Of a stretch of DNA of 21,282 nucleotides, positions 1 through 7,177 are shown in pieces. Source of the stretch: Actinomycetota bacterium (GTDB lineage Bacteria; Actinomycetota; Geothermincolia; Fen-727; Anoxymicrobiaceae); contig PMDX01000081.1 of NCBI GenBank assembly GCA_003154635.1, positions 10,831 through 32,112 of the forward strand, read 5' to 3'. The notes under the pieces are model-generated. The model ran no database searches. It was not told the origin of the DNA and was given only the letters and a program-made list of their open reading frames with translations. Each line of letters begins with the position of its first letter. The stretch's first letter is position 1. Both the position numbers and the translations under genes were made by a program.

Positions 1-247
1 CCATGATCTTCATTTTGCTGACTACCTCAGCTGTGGCATCAGCCTCGCTTTGGTAGATCTTGTATTGGGATGCGGCCGCGTTTGCCAGGTCGTCGGCCTC
101 CTCGACCGTGCTGAAGAAGCGCAGCCAAAGTATCGGCCCGACCTCCACCAGGATGAGTATTATCACCGCGAAGATGATCCCGAGCGTGATGACGTGTCTT
201 AGAATCTGACCGCTTTCATCCCTCATGAGACGTCTTACGAACAACAA
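1..247 (-). CDS. Small single-pass membrane protein (3' end off the left edge)
   Basis: Unrecognised protein whose C-terminus lies outside the window. Reading down from an ATG at 226 gives a short polar start (MRDESGQILRH), one strongly hydrophobic helix of about 20 residues, then WLRFFSTVEEADDLANAAA and a helical, alanine- and glutamate-rich stretch that is still open at base 1. The charge pattern suggests N-in with the C-terminal part outside. I prefer a TTG start at 247 because a GGGGAGG ribosome-binding site lies at 256-262, eight bases upstream, whereas the ATG at 226 has none. The gene sits 73 bases after murJ on the same strand, so it is probably cotranscribed. The DESGQ motif just before the helix recalls Tad/Flp-type pseudopilins, but this resemblance is too weak to name a function. 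Confidence 0.6.
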   Translation of the reverse strand, partial: MLFVRRLMRDESGQILRHVITLGIIFAVIILILVEVGPILWLRFFSTVEEADDLANAAASQYKIYQSEADATAEVVSKMKIM

Positions 248-320
248 CTTCAATTCCTCCCCGGATCAGGTGTTTGAACACGCGCTAAGCGGCTCAACTA
301 CTACTATAAACGATGCAGGC

Positions 321-1997
321 TCAGTCCATGATACTGTCTTCGTCAACCGGCTCTTTTTGAACCGGGTCCAGCTCGTCCTGGCCACGTTTCAGGAAACGTG
401 CCAACAGCCTCTTCAGTGCCTCCATCTCTTCGCTCTTGAGGACGTGCGCCACCGCCAGATAGACGACGACTGACACGAGGATCGACGCCGTGACCTGCAG
501 GAGTTGTCCGCCGAAGCCGCCGACTCCAACCGTTTTTTCGATGAGAAGAGCGGTGGCCCAACATGCGGCGCCCATCAGGACCGACGCGACGCATATCTTC
601 ACCAGAGAACGCGCGACCCTGGGTCCATCGATCGACCCAAGCCTTCGCCACAACACGATCCAGACTACGATCGCTCCCAGGAAATAAGCGGTGCTGTTCC
701 CCAGGGCCAGTCCGGACACTTTCATGACGTTTGTCTTGAAAGAGTAGAAATAGAGAAAATCCACCGCAATGTTGATACCGATAATAACTGCTGCCACTAT
801 CATCGGCGTTTTTGTATCCTGCATCGAGTAGAAGACTTTCAACACGAGCATAAAAACGGCGAAGAAGAACAAGCCCAGGACGAAGTAGAACAGGACCGAG
901 GCCAGCATGTTGGTGTCGCGCCCCTTGAAGTTGAGGTGCTGGAACAGAAGTTGCACGATAGGGGTGCTCAGTATTGCCATTCCAACGGACGCCGGAATGA
1001 GAACGAAGCCGGTTGTTCTGATTCCCAGCGAGGTCGATCCGATGATTCGATCCTTCTCCGAGCGCACGGATTGCTCCGATAGTGTCGGGAAAAGAGCCGT
1101 TATGATCGATACGGCGATTATGCCGTACGGCAGTTGAAAGAGTATGTAGCCGTACTGGAACGCCGAGAGCCCTCCGGACACCTGTATGGCAAGGATATTG
1201 ACCACCCACAAACCGACCTGGTTGATGAGCACGTAGATTATCACCGGGCCGGCGAGACGGCCTATCTTTCGAACCCCCGGATGTCGGAGATCCCAGATCG
1301 GCTTGTAACGGAACCCCGTGCGCCGTACCCAGGGGAGCAATATGAGCGCCATCGCCACGACGCCGAGGGTGGCACCGATGGCCAGCACATACCTGTTCGG
1401 GTAATAGTAATAGATGGCGACGGCGCCGATCACGATTATGTTGTTGGCGATCGGAGCGAACGCCGGCGCGGTAAAGTGTTTGTACGAGTTGAGGATTCCC
1501 GTCCAGATGGCGCAGAAGCCGTAGAAGATTACCTCGAATATAAAGAAACGCACGAGGAATGTCGCGTCGGCGTTCATCCTGTATCGGCTTTGCGCGAGGA
1601 ACGTCTGCGCCTTGATGACGTAGGGAGCTGCCAGGCAGAGAGCGACGGTCATGACGGTCAGGATCACGATCGTGACATTGAACACGGCGTTCGCCACGTA
1701 CCAGGCTTCGTCCTCGGTCTTCTTCTCGAGGTACTCCACGAACACCGGTATGAAGAGAGAGGACAGCACCCCGCCGAGTATCAGGTCGTAGATGATGTTC
1801 GGGGTGATATTGGCCAGGTTGAAGGCATCAGCCATAGACTTCGCGGTCAGGCCCAGCACGGCGGCCAGTGCGGCTGTACGCACGAACCCGGAGATCCTGC
1901 TTACGCCTGTGCCCAGCGTCATCACCGAGGCCCCGCGGGCGAAAGATGCCGGCTTCAGGCCCCGTTCGGGCTCATGCTTCCGGCGCCGGTTCCTCAT
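321..1997 (-). CDS. murJ: Lipid II flippase MurJ (MviN family)
   Basis: Integral membrane flippase of the MOP exporter superfamily that moves lipid-linked peptidoglycan precursor to the outer face of the membrane. The 558-residue product has the signature N-terminal segment VSRISGFVRTAALAAVLG and alternating hydrophobic helices throughout, consistent with the 14-helix MurJ fold. The usual MurJ core is about 510 residues, and a charged C-terminal tail of some 35 residues (KSEEMEALKRLL onward) follows the last helix. It lacks the long cytoplasmic pseudokinase extension of mycobacterial MviN. The ATG at 1997 lies inside the end of the DUF6049-like gene (26-base overlap), implying translational coupling, and no strong ribosome-binding site is visible. 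The roughly 15 charged residues before the first helix fit a normal cytoplasmic N-terminus. Confidence 0.95.
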   Translation of the reverse strand: MRNRRRKHEPERGLKPASFARGASVMTLGTGVSRISGFVRTAALAAVLGLTAKSMADAFNLANITPNIIYDLILGGVLSSLFIPVFVEYLEKKTEDEAWYVANAVFNVTIVILTVMTVALCLAAPYVIKAQTFLAQSRYRMNADATFLVRFFIFEVIFYGFCAIWTGILNSYKHFTAPAFAPIANNIIVIGAVAIYYYYPNRYVLAIGATLGVVAMALILLPWVRRTGFRYKPIWDLRHPGVRKIGRLAGPVIIYVLINQVGLWVVNILAIQVSGGLSAFQYGYILFQLPYGIIAVSIITALFPTLSEQSVRSEKDRIIGSTSLGIRTTGFVLIPASVGMAILSTPIVQLLFQHLNFKGRDTNMLASVLFYFVLGLFFFAVFMLVLKVFYSMQDTKTPMIVAAVIIGINIAVDFLYFYSFKTNVMKVSGLALGNSTAYFLGAIVVWIVLWRRLGSIDGPRVARSLVKICVASVLMGAACWATALLIEKTVGVGGFGGQLLQVTASILVSVVVYLAVAHVLKSEEMEALKRLLARFLKRGQDELDPVQKEPVDEDSIMD

Positions 1998-4137
1998 TAT
2001 CGGGAGTCTTAACCTGGAACTGCCTATGCTTGCCTGCCTTTCGCCTGGACATATACCTGGCCGACCATGTTATTCCAATGAGGGCCAGCAGCCCACCGAC
2101 CAGCAGTATGGCAAACGTGTTGAACCTGCTAGTCCGAACGCTGAAGTCGAGCTCCCCCAGAATAAAATTGCCGGCCACCAGGCGCGCCGAAAAGCGCACG
2201 CGGCCTTTGGTTCTCACTTTGACCGGCACTTCGAAAAGGTTCTCTTTGGGCTCGAGCAAAACCTTCTGCGAGCGCGTGGTGATGACAAGGCCGTTGCTCG
2301 AGCATTTGAGCTCGGCTTTGATTCGATACCCGGTCCCGTTGACAACGGATAATGGGATCTTGGCCTTGCTCGATGTCAGGGTGATAGAACCGTTCACCGG
2401 CATGGTGACTTTGTCGAGCTCGCCCGTCACTGTCTGAGATACGAAGGAGGCGTACCGCAACCCCTCGCCGTTCCGGGCCCACTCACGCCAGACGTCGCTC
2501 TCGCTCGTATAGACGTCTCGAAGCAGTGGCACGAGGAAGGGGTTGCCGGTCAGCACTATGTCGTGATAGCTCGCGTACTTGTCGCGCGCGGTTCCGACCT
2601 TCTTGAAGTATTCGCTCAGCTCCCCGGAGGTCTGAGGCCCGGGTATCTCGAGGGCGGTCGAATTGACCGTCGGCACCGTCATGATGTTCTCCGCCAGCGT
2701 TACACTCTTCAACCAGGGAGCACTACTCATTGCCCGGAACACCTCGTCAAGGACGTCTTTTGACGGATGCCACGAACCGGGCGCCACCACGACCACGGCG
2801 CGATCGGCACCGGGCTTCTCGAGATACAGGTTGGTCAGCTCGGCGAGGATAATCTGTGCGACGCCGTGCGGATCGCCGCTCGCGCTGAGGCGCGCGAGGA
2901 GCTTCTGCATCCTGGCGTCCGCGAACAGAGCCAGCTCTTTGCGGTTGCCGGGTCCTCCCTTTAGCAGGACGGGAGACGTCAGTGTGGATCCGCGGAGCAG
3001 CCTTTTTCCCTGGCTGCTGCGCTCGAGCAGGTCTGGTGAAAGGACCAGGAACTGCCCGACATCGGTCCCGAGTTCGTTCAGGACCTGCGTGTTGGAGAGG
3101 AGCGCAGGCGGGCAGTTGAACTCGTTTGAGAGTGCCGCGTCGAGCGTCTCCTCCAGGAGCTTGTGTCCCCGGGAGATCTGGTCCCGGGCGTCGTTGCTCC
3201 ACTTGAGGGAGACAAGCGTCTCGAGGTTCGGCGAGGCGTATGGCTCGGGCAAGACCTGGTAGCGAGGTGACTGGAGCAGCCCCTTGAACCCCATGAGCAC
3301 CTCTGAAGCGTTCCCGGCCTGTACGGAGTTGGCCCCGACCCCTTGCGTATGGTCACCACGACGGACTACATAGCCCCCCGACATCGCCTTGATGTCCTCG
3401 AGAAGCATCGGCGATACCGAGAGGTTGAACGCGAGACTCGGCCATTTGTCCATCTCGGAGAGTAGCGTAGGGTACCACCCGGGGTTCTTCCCGGAAGGGT
3501 CGCACTCCCTGGCGAGCTCGTCGCTCTTGAAATCGCCTTCGACGTCACGGTGTGACGGCTCGAGCGTGTCGAATACCCACGACAGCTTCAGCGGCGTGAT
3601 CGATCCCTGGTCCGAGGTCGGCTCCATTACAACCAGCTCGGTGATTACGCTCGTCACGATGTTGCCGGACCGCAGGACATCGATCGTCACCGGATAGACA
3701 CCCGCGGAATAGTTGTCCGATTTCAGCACGATCTTGAACGTGAACTTGTTGTTGCCCGGCTCGAGGGTGAGGGGGCTGAAGGTCTCGGTCTGCCGGTACG
3801 ATTTGCGTGGCTTGCCCTCGAAGCTCAGGTCGAGGTCGGCTCGCGACGTGTTGGGCACGTGGATTCGCGCGCGAACTGAAATGGCGTTCATCGTGCGTCT
3901 TGTGCCGTTATCGAGCGTCACCGCGAGCTTGACGGTATCGCCCGGTTTGTACCAGTAGGAGTCGGTCGAAATGGCCATTGAAACCGCGGGGGAAGACTGC
4001 TGGGGCGCCGCGGCCGCGGCCGGCAGGGTTTCAGCCCGTGCACTCGCGACGCCCAGCGGGCAGACGCAATACGCCGCCAACAGGACCAGGACCGACCAGG
4101 CTGCCCTCTTTTTTCTTTCGCTTGTGTTCATCATCAT
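1972..4137 (-). CDS. DUF6049-like secreted, membrane-anchored envelope protein
   Basis: Large exported protein of unknown biochemical role. A basic n-region (NTSERKKRAAW) and hydrophobic stretch ending in VASARA form a signal peptide, followed by a beta-rich ectodomain of about 630 residues, one transmembrane helix near the C-terminus (FAILLVGGLLALIGITW), and a short basic cytoplasmic tail. The N-terminal third (SYWYKPGDTVKLAVTLDNGT) and the segment before the helix look like immunoglobulin-like or CARDB-like beta-sandwich domains. Size, topology and position directly upstream of murJ match the actinobacterial DUF6049 family; the family call rests on context and architecture because I could not run a profile search. 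The ATG at 4137 is chosen for a compact signal peptide; ATGs at 4134 and 4131 and a TTG at 4152 are alternatives, none with a convincing ribosome-binding site. Confidence 0.82.
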   Translation of the reverse strand: MMMNTSERKKRAAWSVLVLLAAYCVCPLGVASARAETLPAAAAAPQQSSPAVSMAISTDSYWYKPGDTVKLAVTLDNGTRRTMNAISVRARIHVPNTSRADLDLSFEGKPRKSYRQTETFSPLTLEPGNNKFTFKIVLKSDNYSAGVYPVTIDVLRSGNIVTSVITELVVMEPTSDQGSITPLKLSWVFDTLEPSHRDVEGDFKSDELARECDPSGKNPGWYPTLLSEMDKWPSLAFNLSVSPMLLEDIKAMSGGYVVRRGDHTQGVGANSVQAGNASEVLMGFKGLLQSPRYQVLPEPYASPNLETLVSLKWSNDARDQISRGHKLLEETLDAALSNEFNCPPALLSNTQVLNELGTDVGQFLVLSPDLLERSSQGKRLLRGSTLTSPVLLKGGPGNRKELALFADARMQKLLARLSASGDPHGVAQIILAELTNLYLEKPGADRAVVVVAPGSWHPSKDVLDEVFRAMSSAPWLKSVTLAENIMTVPTVNSTALEIPGPQTSGELSEYFKKVGTARDKYASYHDIVLTGNPFLVPLLRDVYTSESDVWREWARNGEGLRYASFVSQTVTGELDKVTMPVNGSITLTSSKAKIPLSVVNGTGYRIKAELKCSSNGLVITTRSQKVLLEPKENLFEVPVKVRTKGRVRFSARLVAGNFILGELDFSVRTSRFNTFAILLVGGLLALIGITWSARYMSRRKAGKHRQFQVKTPDNEEPAPEA

Positions 4138-4269
4138 CTTTGTCGCCCACAACCGGCTGGCGGTTCCGGCGACCCGGGAGCCAGCCGAGACCTTCGCGGG
4201 TGCGGAAGCCCTATAGATGCCGGCCGCCGATATTACTTACTCCTATACGTTTGAGCGCGCTCGTTCGCC

Positions 4270-5169
4270 CTAGTGCACCATGCTTATTATCTCATTAACG
4301 ATAAAGACCACACCGAACACCGCCAGCAGCAGACCGAACAGGAGGTACAGCGATCGCTCGCCAGTCCTAATGCTGAATCGGGCTCCGAGGTACGCGCCCG
4401 GGATCGAACCGATCACGAGGTAAAGGACGAGCGACCACGATATGTGGTGCAGAAACGCGTGGACTATGGTTCCGGGGATCGCAATCACGGTGATGACGGA
4501 AAGGGATGTACCAAACGTCTTCTTGAGCGGCATGTGCAGGATGTAGAGGAAGCTCGGGATCAGCACGATACCTCCCCCAACGCCGAGCAGGCCCGAGAAG
4601 AGCCCGGCGACCAGGCCGATGCCGAGTAGGAGCAGGGCTGGATGGGGCTCCTCCACGACGGGCTCCGTTTCAACTGACAGCGGTGCGCCCGGGTGCTCAC
4701 TGGGAAGAGCGGCCTCGGGATCGGGTTCTGCGCCGCGGCCGGTCAGGCCACGACGGATCGTAACCCCGGCCGTGTACAGGACCACGGCTCCCGTGAGGAG
4801 CATCAGGTAGTGCAGGTCGATGACCTCGGTCAACAGGGCTCCGCCCACTGCGCCCGCCAGTCCGCTGAGACAGCAGAAGCCCGCTACCCGCCTGTCGACG
4901 AGGCCTCTCCTCAGGTAGGTAAGCGCACCGGACGCGGCGGTGGGGATCGTGACGGGCAGAGTGGTGCCGAGCGCGATCGCCGGTGGCGCATCCAGGAACA
5001 CCCTGATGGCGGGTGTGGTTATTCCCGCACCACCGATGCCGAACATACCCGCCAGCACGGCTGCGACAAACCCTATGAGAATCGCTCCAAATACGTACAA
5101 TACAGCCCACGTTTCTCTGATGCCCGTTCCTGCGTTCCGTTGTTCCTTTCTGCGCCCGCGGGCGCCCAT
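4270..5169 (-). CDS. TSUP family permease (TauE/SafE sulfite exporter family)
   Basis: Polytopic membrane protein of about 299 residues with the internal two-fold repeat typical of the family. Each half begins with a glycine-rich loop in a helix (AGMFGIGGAGITTPA in the first, GLLGVGGGIVLIPSFL in the second), and the halves are joined by a hydrophilic loop rich in Pro and Glu (TGRGAEPDPEAALPSEHPG). Family members export sulfite, sulfoacetate or other small organosulfur anions, or import sulfate-like ions; the substrate cannot be told here. The start is uncertain: an open frame runs to an ATG at 5265 that would overlap the divergent receiver gene, the ATG at 5169 avoids this, and a TTG inside the GTATTGTACGTA sequence near 5112 would start just before the first helix. 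No clear ribosome-binding site distinguishes them. Confidence 0.88.
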   Translation of the reverse strand: MGARGRRKEQRNAGTGIRETWAVLYVFGAILIGFVAAVLAGMFGIGGAGITTPAIRVFLDAPPAIALGTTLPVTIPTAASGALTYLRRGLVDRRVAGFCCLSGLAGAVGGALLTEVIDLHYLMLLTGAVVLYTAGVTIRRGLTGRGAEPDPEAALPSEHPGAPLSVETEPVVEEPHPALLLLGIGLVAGLFSGLLGVGGGIVLIPSFLYILHMPLKKTFGTSLSVITVIAIPGTIVHAFLHHISWSLVLYLVIGSIPGAYLGARFSIRTGERSLYLLFGLLLAVFGVVFIVNEIISMVH

Positions 5170-5233
5170 CCTTTGCGGGTTTTCGCACCCGGAAGTTTTC
5201 GCCCGGTCGCCTGGTTGATATGAGCGTCGGACA

Positions 5234-5776
5234 ATGGGCCCAACCGTATACGCCGGCGGATTCAAGTCGCCAAGGGGCGGCTACGTCCTGGTGGTGGAGG
5301 ACAATCTTGTGAACCTCAGGCTTACCCAACTCCTTCTCGAGAAAGCGGGTTTCACCGTGACCACCGCCACCAGCGGGCCGGACGCGCTTGACGCGTTCTT
5401 GGAGGTGGCGTTCGATCTCGTGTTGATGGACGTCCAAATGCCTGGAATGGATGGACTGGAGACGACAGCCGCGATCAGACGGATCAGCGAGGCTGGTGCG
5501 AAGGTACCGGTGGTCGCGTTGACAGCCTACGCGATGCAGCGTGATCGGGAGCGATTTACCGCGGCCGGCACGGACTATTACATCGCCAAGCCGGTCGATA
5601 GAGAGGAGCTGTTCCGTGTAGTGGAGCGCTGTATGAACAGCATCGTCCGAAAGGACGAGGTCCAACCGCCTTCAGGGTCCGGCGACGCCGTCCCCGCGGC
5701 ACCTCAGATCGATGTTCATAAGGCCCTTGCCGTTCTGCCTGCCTCCCTTGTAGAACGGCGCGAAGATCCTCTCTAG
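5234..5776 (+). CDS. Stand-alone response-regulator receiver protein
   Basis: A single CheY-like receiver domain spans about residues 16-135 of 180. Visible catalytic residues are the acidic pair E22/D23 (VLVVEDN), the phospho-acceptor D66 (LVLMDVQMPGMDG), T97 (VVALTAYAM) and K119 (IAKPVD), so it should be phosphorylatable. The LMDVQMPxMDG wording is typical of receivers fused to hybrid histidine kinases. There is no output domain: the last 45 residues are a low-complexity tail (PPSGSGDAVPAAPQ) and the gene ends abruptly. No ribosome-binding site precedes the ATG and no partner kinase is present. It may be a genuine single-domain regulator or the surviving C-terminal fragment of a decayed hybrid kinase. 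The tail overlaps, antisense, a kinase-like remnant. Confidence 0.78.
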   Translation: MGPTVYAGGFKSPRGGYVLVVEDNLVNLRLTQLLLEKAGFTVTTATSGPDALDAFLEVAFDLVLMDVQMPGMDGLETTAAIRRISEAGAKVPVVALTAYAMQRDRERFTAAGTDYYIAKPVDREELFRVVERCMNSIVRKDEVQPPSGSGDAVPAAPQIDVHKALAVLPASLVERREDPL

Positions 5777-5820
5777 CAGTGCGACTTGACCTTGACCACG
5801 ACACCCGAGCAGCCTTCTCC
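5700..5820 (-). pseudogene. Possible histidine-kinase ATPase-domain remnant, antisense to the receiver tail
   Basis: On the minus strand the frame through 5779-5712 reads ALLERIFAPFYKGG followed by GRQNGKGLMNID. This matches the F box and G2 box of histidine kinase HATPase domains (typically ERIFEPFY, then about ten residues, then GxGLGL). Just upstream, about 5785-5820, an adjacent frame reads SGVVVKVKS, resembling the beta strand that precedes the G1 box; the G1 box itself (DxGxGIP) is missing or scrambled and a frame change is needed. No intact start or dimerisation domain is seen. I interpret it as decayed kinase debris; chance similarity cannot be excluded without a profile search. Confidence 0.35.
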
Positions 5821-5842
5821 GAATCTCCGTTTGGCACCGGGA

Positions 5843-5858
5843 TGTCACGCAAACAGGG
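5843..5858 (+). repeat. Dispersed intergenic repeat, copy 1
   Basis: Sixteen bases are identical to the reverse complement of 21168-21183, and similarity continues on one side (GGCACCGGGA here, GGCACGGGTG there, next to the core). Both copies lie outside genes. Confidence 0.5.
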
Positions 5859-5994
5859 GTCAAACACACTTTTGAGTCTTTGCCGCTTGGGAGGCCATAG
5901 AAGCAGTCCTCAAGTGCCGAAAGGCGAGCTGAGCCTGGGAGACGCAGATGTTGGAACGACGGGTTGAGGAAGGGTTTAGGTGGGTGTGTCATTG

Positions 5995-6000
5995 TATAAT
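5995..6000 (+). promoter_or_regulatory. -10 element of a probable leaderless fhaA promoter
   Basis: A perfect TATAAT lies at 5995-6000 and the fhaA ATG starts at 6008, seven bases later, exactly where transcription should begin. There is no ribosome-binding site before the ATG. This is the layout of leaderless genes, which are common in Actinobacteria. The expected -35 position (about 5972-5977, GGGTTT) is poor. Confidence 0.65.
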
Positions 6001-6007
6001 AACCGAG

Positions 6008-6739
6008 ATGAACATCTTCAAGGATTTCGAGAAAAAACTGGAGGGCTTATTCGAGGGAGTCTTTCTGCGTGCGTTCAGGTCGGGCGTTCAGCCGATAGAG
6101 CTCGGAAAGAAGCTGGTCCGCGAGCTGGAGGGCAACAAGACCATCGGCGTCGCTTCGCGGGTCTACGTTCCCAACCGTTATGAGGTCGGGCTATCCCTTA
6201 AAGATTATTCTCGCTTCGAATCTTACCAGGCGGTGATGGCGACCGAGCTGGAAAACCTACTCATCTCGTACATCAAAGACAAGGGCTATGCGGTTTTCGA
6301 CCGTCCCCGCATAAAGCTGGTCGAGGTAGAGAAGCTCCGCGAAGGTGAGTTCTGGATAAAGGCCGCGATGGAAGGCGAAATGCCCACAGAGCGCGAAGCC
6401 CCACAAATAAGCGAGGGAATCCTCCGGCGAGCGCACCCGGCCGGACCAGCCGTGCTCGAACTGCTCGACTCAGGCGAGGTCTCAACGGTCTTCGGCATCG
6501 AAGAGCAAGCCATCCAGATCGGACGCATCGGTGACAACGACATCGTGCTTCCCGATCCAAACGTGAGCCGGATGCACGCCAGGGTCTGGCGAAGAAATGA
6601 CTCATTCATCATCACCGACCTCGACTCAACAAACGGCACCTGGGTCAACGAAGTAAGGGTCTCCGAGACGGCGCTCGCGGACAACGACGTAATCAGGCTC
6701 GGCAGCACTCGGCTGATCTTCCGGAGGTCACCGGAGTGA
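6008..6739 (+). CDS. fhaA: FHA-domain protein FhaA (DUF3662 + FHA)
   Basis: Phosphothreonine-reading adaptor of the actinobacterial cell-wall cluster; in mycobacteria FhaA binds phosphorylated MviN/MurJ and regulates peptidoglycan synthesis. Residues 1 to about 125 form the DUF3662 domain (MNIFKDFEKKLEGLFEGVF, FRSGVQPIELGKKLVREL). Residues about 150-238 form the FHA domain, with IGRIGDNDIVLPDPNVSRMH and DLDSTNGTWVN carrying the conserved Arg, Ser, His and Asn-Gly recognition residues. At 243 residues it has only a short linker, whereas M. tuberculosis FhaA is about 527 residues with a long disordered linker. The ATG at 6008 is chosen because it gives the canonical N-terminus and sits seven bases after a TATAAT box. 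It overlaps fhaB by four bases. Confidence 0.93.
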   Translation: MNIFKDFEKKLEGLFEGVFLRAFRSGVQPIELGKKLVRELEGNKTIGVASRVYVPNRYEVGLSLKDYSRFESYQAVMATELENLLISYIKDKGYAVFDRPRIKLVEVEKLREGEFWIKAAMEGEMPTEREAPQISEGILRRAHPAGPAVLELLDSGEVSTVFGIEEQAIQIGRIGDNDIVLPDPNVSRMHARVWRRNDSFIITDLDSTNGTWVNEVRVSETALADNDVIRLGSTRLIFRRSPE

Positions 6740-7173
6740 TCCCCAATGTAGTCTTCATCAGTCTGAGGTACGTCTTCCTCGGCCTCCTGTTCATCTTTCT
6801 CATCGTGGTGGTAAGAGCCATCTACAGAGACGTGAACGCGCCCGAAGAAGCGGCGTCCAGGGCGCCACGCAAGAAGAAAAATGATCTGCCGCACCTGGCC
6901 ATCGTCGCCGCCGACCGCAATCTGGGCGCCAAGTGCTATCTCGTGGACGAGGTCCGGATAGGCAGGGCGGGTGACTGCCAGGTAGCGATCGATGACACCT
7001 ATGCGTCCCAGCAGCACGCTCGGGTCTACGAAAGCGACGGCTCCTATTTCGTGGAGGATCTAGGCTCCACTAACGGCACATACGTCAATGGTCGCAAGAT
7101 CTCCTATCCACTCGAACTCCGACAGGGTGACAGGATAAAGATAGGGAAAACAGTATTCGAATACCGCCCGTGA
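6736..7173 (+). CDS. fhaB: Membrane-anchored FHA-domain protein FhaB
   Basis: Second phosphothreonine reader of the cluster; the mycobacterial homologue (FipA) works with FtsZ and FtsQ in division. The 145-residue product starts with one transmembrane helix (FLGLLFIFLIVVVRAIY), a short basic linker (RAPRKKKND), then an FHA domain at about 55-143 with VRIGRAGDCQVAIDD, SQQHARVY and EDLGSTNGTYVNG, so all binding residues are present. The GTG start overlaps the fhaA stop as GTGA, and a GGAGG at 6723-6727 sits eight bases upstream, so the two genes are translationally coupled. The length is close to that of mycobacterial FhaB (about 155). Confidence 0.93.
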   Translation: MIPNVVFISLRYVFLGLLFIFLIVVVRAIYRDVNAPEEAASRAPRKKKNDLPHLAIVAADRNLGAKCYLVDEVRIGRAGDCQVAIDDTYASQQHARVYESDGSYFVEDLGSTNGTYVNGRKISYPLELRQGDRIKIGKTVFEYRP

Positions 7174-7177
7174 GTCG

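Larger units (their letters stand above)
5777..6007. other. Intergenic region with a dispersed-repeat copy, upstream of fhaA
   Basis: No convincing gene is seen in these 231 bases. They contain a 16-base core, TGTCACGCAAACAGGG (5843-5858), that recurs in inverted orientation at 21168-21183, followed by GGGTCAAACACA. They also hold the 5' part of the antisense kinase-like remnant and, at the right end, the fhaA promoter. An in-frame ATG at 5948 could extend fhaA upstream, but the added residues are unlike FhaA proteins. Confidence 0.6.

Noticed and set aside
1134..2012. A 292-codon open frame on the plus strand inside murJ
   Set aside because: Fully antisense to murJ, extremely rich in Glu/Arg/Gly/His, without family motifs.
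4697..5665. A 322-codon open frame on the minus strand across the permease and receiver genes
   Set aside because: It overlaps two genes with clear family motifs in other frames, is rich in Arg/His/Ser as expected of a shadow frame in GC-rich DNA, and contains no recognisable domain.
5948..6007. Extension of fhaA to an upstream ATG at 5948
   Set aside because: The added 20 residues are unlike FhaA proteins, the TATAAT box would lie inside the coding region, and the ATG at 6008 gives the conserved N-terminus.
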